This document shows positions 50,899 through 62,603 of a stretch of 64,000 bases of DNA, piece by piece. The stretch lies in assembly GCA_008508345.1 (NCBI GenBank), contig QNGE01000917.1, positions 145,745 through 209,744 of the forward strand, given 5' to 3'. The DNA comes from Paragonimus westermani. Its lineage: Eukaryota; Platyhelminthes; Trematoda; Plagiorchiida; Troglotrematidae. Under the pieces are notes generated by a model. The model had not been told where the DNA came from. It ran no database searches and was given only the letters and a program-made list of their open reading frames with translations. Every line of letters starts with the position of its first letter. Positions within the stretch are counted from its first letter, which is position 1. The translations under genes and the position numbers were made by a program.

Positions 50899-52821
50899 AA
50901 GCTGCATTCAGCTATGAGGACGACTGGCATGAAATTATTAAACGAGATCCAAATGGTGAGTTCGCGAAAAAAAGGTGTGCGTCATACACATGGTTTGATG
51001 AAAAACAATTCGTCTGAATGGGGCCAGGTGTAATGCATTGTCCAAATGTGAGTCACTCTGCTAAATTCATAATTTACATGGTTCTTTTTAGCAAGACACG
51101 CCCGCCCGTGTACTTAGAGTTAGAAAGGGATGCAGTTTCTTCTTGCAAACTAGCATGTTTGATTAAATCTCAGGTTTAACCGCGAAGTTTTGGTTTGATT
51201 CAAGCGTCAAATCGCTGACACGTAGTGTTCCAGTCGAGCATTTCCGAATATTGTAGCCACTTCAAGATTAACTGATGTAAACCAGCTAACAGACTCACGT
51301 GTGAATGAATTTTCATAGAGGTTGCTCAACCATGTCATAATGTGTCGAAAATGATAGCGGTTGTAGGTTGCACATGGACGTGACAGTATTGTCTACCGAT
51401 GTATCATCCGAAGACCGACCGAGTTAGTTCCTGTCAGTATTAATCTGCATGCATAAAACAACCGGGTTAAAGTTAGTAAGGGGAAGGTGCAAACATCTGA
51501 CACCAGCTTACTTGTTTTGAACCAGAGCCAATCGGCAGACGTGAAGTGTTGTGCTGGAACCCCCACCGAATGAATTCGATTTGACAGCTGACGGCCAGAA
51601 CCTGATATTACATGACCACCGGCAGATAGATTTTGGCTGGCAGGCAACGGGTTGCTGACCCACACATTAAATAGTCAGTGCCACTGGTAACGCTCAGGAG
51701 AGAGGCAATCAGCCAATTACCCTTCACCTGCATAAAATTGGCTGTTCGTGTGAACACAGTCCGCCTCATGACAGAAATTGCAACCAGTTCACCCCATTTG
51801 AAGTGCTGAACCTGGTAAGAAACCCTAAATTAGTTTTTTGCTAGTTTCGTGTCCTACACTACTAGTAAGTGTGCGGTTGGCTTTCTTATACGCATCCAGT
51901 GCTCGTAATTGGTTTGGTACCCATAGTAATTGTAATTATCTTAATCGCTGATTTGGTGAGTTTTTCGTTCACAGCAAAAGCATCTGTGGTAAGCCTTTGG
52001 ATGTCATTTTATCGATACTCGCATACGGCTTGTGTTGGCTTGAACAAAAATAAAAAAAACCAGTTTACTCAATAGGATAGTGTTCACATGGTACAAAATG
52101 GACGAGAATCAAAAGTTATGATGCGAGTGAGGACCGGTGGTTAAATCTTAATAGCTTATCAGTATACTTTATATGGGCAGAAATCTCCAGAGTGATACAT
52201 CTTCTTTGTGGTGGAGTTGCGCAGTGAATTGTCTAAAATTAGGTCCAATTAGGGTACAAAAATGGGTGCAACAACGTTTTGAGGCCATTCTAAACTACCA
52301 GGATGTCCACATGTTGGCCGACTGCGAAACATCAATTGATCGGGTTGAGCAACGTATACTTCATCTGCGTTATGGAGAGAGGGGTACTTCCATGAGCGGT
52401 TTGGATGCAAATTCACTTTTCTACGAATAAGGCCAATCTGGCAAGTTTTCCATTCTGTACACGTCATGCTATGAAGCACTGAAGTGAGTCATAAAAAAAG
52501 AATGAATATTTAACGCCCTGCCAGAGGCAGTCAGTGGTGAAGGATCACCAGCCGAAATCACATGTGTGAACAAATGCTTTCACATGCTATCTTAGAAGAA
52601 CGAACGACACGGTGCATGTTATTCTGAATAACTAGGAAGCAGTTTTTACACAAACGACGAATAGCTCCATTAAGCTCTAGTGGGAGAATAATTGTTTCAT
52701 TGGTCAACTAGCCGCTGAAATTAAACAATTCTATGATAGATTTTTATTGAAGGCTGCACAACAAGCTGACAGTGCTGGAGCAAAGGCAGACACAAAGACG
52801 TTCAGTGTGTGCAATGTATAG
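50899..52821 (+). CDS. possible three-exon gene fragment, function unknown
   Basis: Exons 50,899-50,955, 52,226-52,383 and 52,712-52,821 can be joined with matching phases (1, 1) and GT..AG borders. The product would read AAFSYEDDWHEIIKRDPN, then VNCLKLGPIRVQKWVQQRF and EAILNYQDVHML, then DRVEQRILHLRYGERAAEIK and QFYDRFLLKAAQQADSAGAK, to a stop. It is helical and charged, unlike chance frames. I do not recognise a family. The donor after the second exon (gtactt) and the acceptor before the third (gtcaactag) are weak. The first exon needs an upstream exon that I have not found. If the second exon is not spliced, its frame stops at 52,430. Confidence 0.35.
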
Positions 52822-55800
52822 CACTTATTGAATAGGTTAATGACGTACTCCAGTTCCAGGGATCAGATCAAATGGTGCGAACGGGTCAAAAGCATAACAA
52901 CACTAATAGTACGATTTACAGGTGAAGAAAGTATTATTAAGTCGGACTATTTCTACTGGGTAACAAGTGAGTAGCATTGTCAGCACGGTACTCAGTAAAC
53001 TGAGTACTATGGTTAAATATTCAAACAGTTGCTGTTGCCCTTGGAATTGGGGTAGGTTAGAATTTTTTGGCAAGACGCTTTCTCGATTACTAAGTCGTAT
53101 ACAGGAGATTAAGATTACATTTTCCGGAGACTCAACTTTTTGTCTTGGCCTCAATCCTAAATGAAATCCATTAGACACATTAGATTAAAGATTTCCACGT
53201 TTGTCAACGTGCACAGCTTGATGCTCGGAATGACGGTTGCGTTAAGCGAACGCGCAGGAATTTGTGTTCCATCTGGCTGCAGTATTTCGTTTGACCTGTA
53301 TCTAGCTAGGGCTTCTTAGTACCAAATCAAAGTGACAAATTTACGATCAACTGAAAGACTACACTCAATAGGGTGATCATACAGTTTAACAACCTATGCA
53401 TTCACTGTATTTTCTACACATTCTCTCAAAAAAGCAAAGTTTGCCCATTTATGATACGAAGTGTTTGTTCAGTAAGGAAAATGACTACTCTGGACTCGAC
53501 AATAAGTGATATAAACTCCAGAAAAAACATGTTGGATTGACCAAATTATAGAAGTGCGCTTGGCAGAATTCGAATTTCCCGCCTTGAAAAAAGAAAAACG
53601 GGAAACCTTGGTCCCGAGAACAACTCGACTGTTCCCGTTAATTGGTCACAAGTTAGATCAAAAGGCAGCAAGCCACCAAGTTCTGCTGTGGAACGTTTGC
53701 AACAGTGAGAAGAATACACGGAATTTAATTGGTCCGTAGTAATCTACCAACAATTTTGAACCACAAGAAATAAGAACAGACGTTAAAGTCAGTTATGACA
53801 CCAAGCCACTAACGGGCCTGACTGGACAAAGGTCGAGCACGTAAAAAATAGCAAAAATTATCTTTGGCTTGTTCACGAAATTTCTGTCTATTCCCATTCG
53901 ATAAAATTGATTTATTCAGGAGGGAAAGATTTGGGTGTCCTAGCTGTTTTATATCTCTTCGGGTTCAATCAACAGTAAGCCCTACAGTCAATAACAACGG
54001 TAGAGAGAACACGTGGCTCAGTAAATGCCCATACCATATTGTCACATTCACAAGCGGTAGCGTTATATTTAAGTGTGTGGACGAATGAGCCGTTGGTCGT
54101 TGAAGTGGGTACCAATCAGAAGTTAGGGTGATGGAATAATTCTGTCGTGGGATACATGTAGATTTACTGCAGATTCAGAGGTAGATAGGGTGTTGTAGGA
54201 GGAGAAAAGGGTTTTAAATTTTTTTCGCGTTTATAGGGGAAAATATATGCTGGACTACTCGACGGTGTAAGTAAAATGTAAATTGGAATGAATAAAAGAG
54301 AATTGGATAAAACTACTGATTTGTGATCATGTCAACGAACACAGAAATAGAAACAGCTTCCCCAGATGCATGCACTTTTACAGACCTGTGACATTGGGCC
54401 AGGATGGTGGTTAGGAAATTCGTAGTACAGATTGTATCCACCAGTAGGTGGACATTGTGGGCTTGCAGAAATCGTGACTGTCTTAGCCATGAACATAGAG
54501 TTAGCCGGTGAATTCTGATGTGAACAGATTTGAAAAGTGAAACGTTTCTGTTTACAAAGCAACCAACCAATTCCACAATCCAGTTTCAACAGATGGTCTC
54601 TCAGACACTCATCTTCGTTTAGTGGGAGAAGACGTGCCGCTGAATGACCTGGAAGTGTGATACATTTTGTGGATGGGAAGTAAGATCACTCCGAAGTATT
54701 ATTAACTCGTTCATTTCACTATTCCTTCCGTGTATAAGGTTGTTCTGAGCCGCGCACTCCTGAAGGCTCTCTTGTGAACATAAGCAATAAACGCCTACCA
54801 ATTTTTAAGGTTAAAACAACAGGCCTGTATGTTACTGTTGAGGCAGAGCCCCGATTATGGAAGGAAACATAGTGAAAAAAAGGTTTCAGGGTGGAATATT
54901 CCGTAAATTCTTCAAGGGGAATCCAATGCACCCGTGCAATTTCAGCCACGGTTTCAGAGTTTATAGACAGACTTCAGCTGTTTGTCACTAGCATCTCTAA
55001 GTTTGGTTGGCAGCGTAGTATCGTTAACGTGGTAGTCAGCACGATTGTGACAACGAATGTGCGTGATTGTGTTTGTTGACAGTGAACAAGATATTTTCCG
55101 GGTTTCAGACAAATCTAACTGTTCTGTAACGTTTTCATATTTCCCGGGCTCTCTACAGCTTACCAGATTTTGTAGCACTGGATAAGAGCAACCTTCACGT
55201 ATTAGTTATTTCAAATCGCTCAAAAACGAAAAGAATGAACAACAGGGATCCTAAGGTAAATTTACGCAGAACGCCGCTGTTCACAGAGGAACCCTGATGA
55301 CGTCCATTCATCCTCATGTTAAACAGGTGGACACTTCTCACGTCACCTGAATAAGACCTCGTCAAGTGAATAATTGTGGACCATACTTAGCAAGAGCGGG
55401 TGCTCAGCATGGTCGAAGGGTTGGAAAAAACCGCAATAAATTAACCAAAGATCAGTCACATGTTGGCAGTCATTGTTCGGAAGTCATAAATAATCAAAAG
55501 CTTCGCGACGCATAAATCTTCAGCAAGCAAGCTATATTGCTTTCCGATGAAAAGTTCGAGGTCTCTTACTTTGGCCGAAAGAACGTCGTTTAATGTGCTC
55601 TCCGTTAATTCCAAGGAAACTAAAAGTAACGCAAATGAATGTTAGTTTTTTATAACAACTTTGCACATACTTTGCAAGATAGGTGTGTTTTGACCACAAA
55701 AATAGGTCGGCCTGTGGAGCTGTTTATTGCAAAGCATTCACTAAAAGATATCTGGGAAAACGAAGCCACTAGCGTGAATACCATTTTGAACAGAGGCAGT

Positions 55801-56226
55801 ACAGCAGTGGCTCTTTCGATGACACCTTACGCAAAATGCATTTATACCCATAAATATTTTTCCAATAGTTACGTCCAACTAGCAGTGTTCCTGCCAATGA
55901 AGTCGGCTCTTCAATTGTCCCCCATTCAAGTCGAGCGATATTATTCACATTCGAAGCCGAATGCGATGCAACAGCGCCCTCCCATCAAAGGTTACCTGAC
56001 AACTCTGCATCTGCTGCAGTATTCTCTCCCACGAACAGACTACTGACTCTTGCTGATTAGAGTTATTCAGATTCATCCCGGTGGAACAGGGGAGAAAATT
56101 CGGTGATTCAGCGACATATAATCCTTTAGATACAGCGTCCCGCCCTACGATGTACACAAGCAATAAAATTGATAAAATCTCCGCGAAAAAAGTGAGAGTC
56201 TTCAGGAGTGGCAGATTTAGGCATTT
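52822..56226. other. intergenic stretch without recognised genes
   Basis: I see no supportable gene. The longest frame, 55,639-56,046 (plus, 135 codons), has no family features or splice context, though its position next to the inverted repeat is worth noting. Confidence 0.45.
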
Positions 56227-57942
56227 CGTATTGACGTGTTGGCAACAAACTTACAGCACGAGCCAGTCTCTTTGTATCAATCAATCACGGTGGAGTCGGG
56301 TCGATGATCGGCCTGTCAGTAATCTTAAGTCACTCCAATAAGCATGCACTAGTAAACAAGCTATTCATCGAAACAAGACGAATCTGTGTACATTAGAGTC
56401 TCGTGGATAAAATTGACTCCAGAACGTCCACTTCACGGTCTGTTGGTTACACTAAGGGGATGACATAAAAGCATGGTGTTAGAAAACCACCATCTGAACG
56501 AGTTGCTACTATGAGAAACAAGCAATTTTACACAGAACTAACTTTTAAGGGTGAACACGGTATACGTCAGATTCTGTGAAGATTAATAAATTAGAACACA
56601 AGACAGTCCAACTTGGCTAAACTGAACTGCACTCTAGCGTCCAGAGGCTACCTGTGTCCTAACTCAAAACTGGTCAGTCTGCGTGTGCCACCTAGGCATG
56701 ACCGAGAGATGTTCGGTTTCCAGAGTGAACAAACATTTAGCAAATGAATTTAGAAGTCCATGTTACCGGAGAACATCAATGTTGTCAAAACACACACAAA
56801 ACCGGTATCCGTAGACATCAGACACATTATGAAGGGAACTTTTGCATTCAGAAACTTAATAGTATCATTCCACTCAGTCGACTGAAACCGGCCTTCTGTT
56901 TCCAGAGAAAAATCGTTAATGAACTTGACATTTTCGTAGACTTACATACACTCGCTAACGAACTGAATGACTATCCGCCCCACTCCTAGCCGCTCCGTGA
57001 AAAACACTTCGTTTTATTATGAATTTAATATCGAGTGATTTAGTTAACGCATGTTTCGCTTAAATGTGCTGAAGCGCTTTTGCAAGAGTACTGGAACATG
57101 TAGGTGCAGTCCTAAACTCTCTAATTGATAACACGGTAAGCATTTGAGACGTTAGAAGAAATGAGGCCATGTTTCGATTTTTAAGCAAAATGTTTAGGTT
57201 CAAATCTACCGGATTCTTTGTTTGCATCAGTTTTCCCGGCTAATCAGTGGGGTCAGTTTCATGGTCAGGTAGAAAAAAACACTTGGGATTAAGACTGTTT
57301 TATCTGTTTAGTTCTTGCAGAAATGAACATTCTGCTCTGAGAACATCACAGATGAATTTAAGATGCATATATATTCTCTACATGTTTTCGCATTATATGT
57401 TTGCTGTGTTTATTAATAAGAATGTAACGGCCGCTTCGTCACAATTGCAATTAGGCATATTCGAGTGCAACAGCACACTGACATACCTAATACGAAATGT
57501 TTCACGTGATTAAGGGGCATCGAAACCAAACCAATTTAAAGTGCTCTGATTACATTAGTATTACGTCACTTGAGTTTATGTATGAATGGTCTTACGTATG
57601 TCATTCTGGTTGTCTCCTCACAGTGCAGTCCGCTCTCAAACAACCAATGGCTCACACGCATACCAAACGATTGGATACTGAGACGACAACAACACAGGTA
57701 CCTGGCATCCAGAAATCTTTCCACACGCTGAGTGACGGATTACTATTCAAAATAGCTTCAGAAGTGAAGCAACAATGGGAAGAATTAATCCGCAACGGTC
57801 TCATTCAGTCTGACTCCAATGTGATTAATGTTGGCGGTGCAGCATGTTTACCCGCGGATGAAATCCGATACTGCCGAGAATTGGCTCCCAAGGATCCATG
57901 TCCGGACAAGCAAGCTTTTGAAGCACTTCTAAATGCCGCACA
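56227..57942 (+). repeat. left arm of a large near-identical inverted duplication
   Basis: Each base x from 56,227 to 57,897 pairs with 120,227 minus x on the opposite arm without any indel. Translations of three open frames in it are identical to the right arm except for one Lys/Glu change. After 57,897 the arm lacks 57 bases and then matches about 45 bases more. The left end cannot be seen because the partner runs off the window. Confidence 0.95.
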
Positions 57943-57952
57943 GAATCACTAA
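57624..57952 (+). pseudogene. death-domain exon, left copy, with helix deleted
   Basis: An acceptor (ggttgtctcctcacag) precedes a frame matching the right-arm exon: FHTLSDGLLFKIASEVKQQW, then EELIRNGLIQSD, then ADEIRYCRELAPKD. Between the GGATCC at 57,892 and tgtccgg, 57 bases are absent relative to the other copy. This removes 19 residues (MLQAYHALARWRWFCRHTG), the helix that carries the conserved Trp of death domains. After CPDKQAFEALLNAA the sequence turns into QNH and a stop. It is probably non-functional as a death domain, though the deletion keeps frame. Confidence 0.6.
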
Positions 57953-60160
57953 TCTTGTGTGCATCACTGCACCATGTGTTCTTGCTGTAAAAGTTTTTGG
58001 TTTGTAAAATCGTATGGTGTGAGTTATCCTTTGAGAGGCACATAAGCATACATGATCATGAACTTAAACGCTATTTTGCAGGAGTGATGTGCACTTTCAC
58101 CATTGGCAACGATGCAGCGACAGCCTTTCCGGAACACCTTTTGCACAGCACATGTTTACACATACACACTCTTTCAACAGTGCCCTCCAGTTCCTAAAGT
58201 TTCCGTCACTGACACCTGCTCCTTAGTATCCGCACGTTTGAGTCGTTCTATATTATCCACACGTGAATGCGTTGTGCATCATATGTGGATTCGAAACGTA
58301 TCTAGGTCATCGGTAGTGGACTAGCTGAAAGGGAACAGTTAGAAGATTACTGCTAACGGCTCTGCTGATACAGTGGAGCTACGTTCCAGGAAGACAGGGT
58401 CCATCAAGTCCGAATCGAGCGATTTTTGTGTTGGTGACTTGACGATATTCGAAGTAACTCAGTTAGGTGCCCAAATGTTCCTCGTTATTTGCAATCACGC
58501 ACATGTACGTACTGGTCACCCAGGGTGTTAGCCTTTTCCACATATGATTATGTAAATCCACCGGAGGTTTGAAGTGACATTTTCTGTAAGCTATGTGTTT
58601 GCTGCAGAAAAACTTGGGATTCATCTTCAGTCGATTAAGCATCAAGATGTAAACCGTTTCAAACTGCTTTGTAAGTAAATAGAGAGCAAAAAATGGAGTG
58701 GTCATCGACTGAAAGGAAATTTACCGGTGGGACATTAAGTCAGAAGTGTATAGTACCACAGGTAACCGATCCACTGGATGGAGATATAGCACAGACGAAT
58801 TCTCATTATCCCTTCTGAAAAACTACATACATCGAAGGAACTTAGCTATCGAATAATGGCGACAGGATCAAATTTTGTCAGAAAAGTGTTTTACTCATAA
58901 GTAGTTGAAAATATGCACCAATTTTTACGCGCAGCTGTTATTTGTTGGCCTGGATATGCAACACTGTCATTATTCGTAACGCTTTAAATGCATGACTTCT
59001 TGAAGTTGACATTGTGAACATTTTTCTAACGAAGTGTGGACAAATAAATAGAGGTCGTGTATGCATTTGCTTGCCGGGCTTAGACCACGCGAACTCAAAC
59101 GAACAAGTTTGGGTCCTACACAAAATCCAATCGGGTCTACCAATTCCCACTCACAGCCTGAAGTGATGGAGGAATCTGAATTTAGCTGTAAGTCTGACAT
59201 GATGACCGATTATGCTGGATTCATGTCCACAGTGCTTTGCTTTATAGTACTCTTTTATTGTTTGGAGTCCCTGGCAGAATTTAATGAACTGAGCTCCGTC
59301 ACTTATTTCGATTATCTGGATGGCATTCGCTTATTCTACGTGAAAGACATGTGACTAAGAGTCGACCTCAGTAAGTTTTTTAGGACTTGAAGCATCTTGA
59401 CAAATGTCTGCCATCCTTAGCCACTATCCATTATCTCTACGGAAACTGTGAAAGTTACACACCAACATAGTCGGTTCTCCAACTCAATACGTGTACCTCG
59501 ACCTTCAGATTCGGTCACCGAACGGTTGGTTGGAACATCTAACGCTGGATACTGTAAAGAATTAGTAGATTTCCGTACACTTCCTGTTCTCGACTCCCAG
59601 CTTGTTCCTACGGATGCCATCGTGACTCACTGTGTATAAGTTAGAAACATTCAGCTGTGAATGTCCGACGCAGAATTCGATTGTTACATTGCAATGTGTA
59701 GCCTTATATGTTCACTGCTGTATGTTGGATTTATTTAAGAATTTCGGTCTTCCACGGTCTTTTACTCCAACCAGTCTATCGCCTGGCCTGATAATCCACT
59801 GATGTTTCTCAGTTTTACATCATTTTTCAGGTTAATCAATAGCCTACTCCGTTGATGGTTCTTTGCTTCGAACAGGTCAAGTGAAATTAATCTTGCAACA
59901 AGCCGTTAATTTCAAACCGGTGCCTTTGTATATACTTAATATTTAAATAGGAGTTTTCCTAATGAGTTCACCAAACAGTTTAGTGATTGAAGAGAGAGTA
60001 TTGTCGCGACTTTTATTCACCCTTAACTTTCGAAGCAGATGTCACTCCATTTCTTCTCGTCATTCTGGAAGCCCTCCAAAGCCTGGAGAAAAATCAAAAT
60101 TAATATGCTTTTTCATTCGTCTCACATATTCAGTGAGCGTTCGTGTACGGTGATCTGGAA
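57953..60160. other. spacer between inverted arms, proximal part
   Basis: No recognised gene. Overlapping frames on both strands at 59,417-59,639 are somewhat protein-like but match no family that I know. Confidence 0.45.
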
Positions 60161-60164
60161 TCTT

Positions 60165-60645
60165 CCGATTGGTGAGCAGGGTTTGTACAGTTATGTTGCT
60201 TGCGCTGAATCACAGGAGTTGAGAAGACTAGCCTCTTATGTCCGTCTAAGTCAACCGTAACTCACATATGAATGACAAAATCCTAAGCTAATCTTATCCA
60301 CTGAATAGCTCGCCTGGACATTACAAATTATTTATCATACATGTGGATGATGTCTTGTTGTTTGCAGTCAATGAAAAGTAGGCCAAAATCTCGGACTACA
60401 ATAGTACTTACTTATTACACGCAACTGTAAGGGACCCGGAGGGAGCTCAGTATACCGCGAGAACAGTTCAACTCGAAATTGCGTGCATCTCACTGGTCTT
60501 AGCTCAGCTCACTATGAGGCAGGTGTTATTAAAATAAACTACTGCAAATCCAGATAGATTAGCACCTGAAGCAAAGGCCGCAGAGAGCCACCATAACAAA
60601 AATGTCGTGCAATGGTTCTTTCAGAAAACTTCATCCAGAAAGTAG
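60165..60645 (+). mobile_element. Ty1/copia-type reverse transcriptase remnant
   Basis: From about 60,311 one frame reads HYKLFIIHVDDVLLFAVNEK, then after a stop DPEGAQYTARTVQLEIACIS, then LTMRQVLLK, then DRLAPEAKAAE. This follows the copia order (YVDDxLL active site, DLGEAQxxLGxxI, ..RQVLLKF). Only two in-frame stops occur in about 110 codons, so the decay is moderate. No long terminal repeats were identified. It lies within the spacer of the inverted duplication. Confidence 0.55.
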
Positions 60646-62154
60646 TTACCATGGTTTCAAAATTTAAAGAACATTTACAACCATTTCGTTATGCTGCCAT
60701 ATGCCAGCATACCACTTACCTACCAGTCACAAACGTAAAACATGCAGGCTATACATATCAGTTGAATAGGGACAAGCACTAACCAGACAGCCATATAGTC
60801 ACACCAAGTATTTTGCTATCAAGACAACGACAACATGCAAGGCTACTCTAGACACTTGCACGCACACAACGCTGGCTGGTAATTACAAATGAGCTAAATA
60901 CCAGATACTTCTTGTTCTTATCGCGTAGCAGCATTTTACTTGCAGAAAACGGGTCAAAAATAACTGGTGTAAATTGGCATCAACATGAAAAACTCTTACA
61001 TCTAAAGTGTACGGAATAATAACGCTGTGTTCTATCTTTTGTTCATCAAAAGAAAACATGAACGACAGCATAATCATTTGCACACATTTACGCTGTTGGC
61101 ACATCTTGTTAATGCGGACTGATTCAGTCCATCTCAGACGGTTAGTTTTTAGTGGCTAAGGCCATAAGATCCTGAAACGGTGATCATGGTGCCTCTTAAG
61201 CGTCACCCTCAAGCCGATCGTCCTCGTCTGAGTTCACCACGCATTGATAGTCCAAATGGATGAACGAACAGACAATCCTTCGCGTTACGAACACTTATCC
61301 ACCCGGTAACCAGTTCTATAGACATCTTCCGTGACAGGAAGATGTGTATACAACTGAGCTGTGATGTTCAGGAAACTTCATCATTATCATTCCGAACCGT
61401 CTTGGCCATAGCCAATGCAAACCGGCAGTCCGAGATGGGTTTTGTCCGTTCACGTAAACAGTGTGTGAAACAGACTACTAATCAATTAGACATGAAGTTC
61501 TGCTTCAAAAACAGAGTCCGACTACCTAGTGATCGAGCAAGAAACAGCCTTGAGTAGTCGATCGTTGACCTGCCAGTTTGATCCACCATTCACACTAGGT
61601 TGAGCCCAACCAAAGAAATTCCGCTAAATTTTGATAGATCATCTACCTTAATGTCTCACAATTCCATTTGTCGCCAACCCTTGTGTACAGGAATTCCAAG
61701 TCCGACGAATACTGGTAAACACGTGATGGTCTTGCTGGCCAAAATACTATACTTCAGAGATAAATAAGGCAGCTTTCTGATGTGAACGAATATGACACAT
61801 TGTGTTACCTTAAAATATGACCAGCGTTTTCCAATAAGTTGGTATACTTCACACGCCTGATAGAACTGGCATGTCTCTCACCTGTTTCCTAATCTGTATC
61901 AGATTGAAACAACGTGTTCTCGGCTAACAGTTCTTTGTTCACTCGTATTGAAACATTCCCAGTAACGTTATGTAGAAATGTACAATAAAGAAACCATTTA
62001 AGTATTTTTAAAATTTCATTCAGAACTTCCCATACTAACAACAAACCATCGTGACATTACAGTTAGAATGGTTAGTACATCAGAAAATAGGAATTGCCTA
62101 AATTAAAACTGAAATTTCAGAGTGCCGCGTGCTGAATCAGATTTACAGATTATC
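60646..62154. other. spacer between inverted arms, distal part
   Basis: No recognised gene. It contains a perfect 9-bp stem-loop at 61,322-61,345. It would hold downstream exons of the minus-strand death-domain gene if there are any. Confidence 0.4.
61322..61345. repeat. perfect 9-bp stem-loop
   Basis: The arms acatcttcc and ggaagatgt pair perfectly around the loop gtgaca. No U run follows and no function is assigned. Confidence 0.6.
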
Positions 62155-62603
62155 TCACACGAATTCTAAAGACCTTGAAATGTGCATGATTTGTTCGATG
62201 TTACCATCAACATGAACTTGGCAAATTCGCGCGGCATTCAGAAGTGCTTCAAAAGCTTGCTTGTCCGGACAACCGGTATGTCGACAGAACCACCTCCAAC
62301 GAGCCAAAGCGTGATAAGCTTGAAGCATAGGATCCTTGGGAGCCAATTCTCGGCAGTATCGGATTTCATCCGCGGGTAAACATGCTGCACCGCCAACATT
62401 AATCACATTGGAGTCAGACTGAATGAGACCGTTGCGGATTAATTCTTCCCATTGTTGCTTCACTTCTGAAGCTATTTTGAATAGTAATCCGTCACTCAGC
62501 GTGTGGAAAGATTCCTGGATGCCAGGTACTTGTGTTGTTGTCGTCTCAGTATCCAATCGTTTGGTATGCGTGTGAGCCATTGGTTGTTTGAGAGCGGACT
62601 GCA
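62155..62603 (-). CDS. death-domain-containing protein exon, intact right copy
   Basis: The exon begins after a strong acceptor (ggttgtctcctcacag) on the minus strand and runs to a stop at 62,155. A donor-like GGTAAC at 62,204 would end it at 62,205 instead. The frame holds a Thr-rich linker (TETTTTQ), then LSDGLLFKIASEVKQQWEEL, ADEIRYCRELAPKDP, MLQAYHALARWRWFC and CPDKQAFEALLNAARI. The spacing of WxxL, the pre-helix Asp/Glu stretch, the LARW helix and a final AL..A helix fits a death domain, a six-helix module of about 90 residues that mediates homotypic binding in apoptosis and innate signalling. The rest of the protein is not seen. Homology to a specific family is not established. Confidence 0.55.

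Noticed and set aside
55639..56046. 135-codon plus-strand frame
   Set aside because: No domain, no splice context and composition like surrounding DNA; treated as a chance frame.
59417..59639. Overlapping sense and antisense frames in the palindrome spacer
   Set aside because: Protein-like composition on both strands but no family match and no convincing splice sites.
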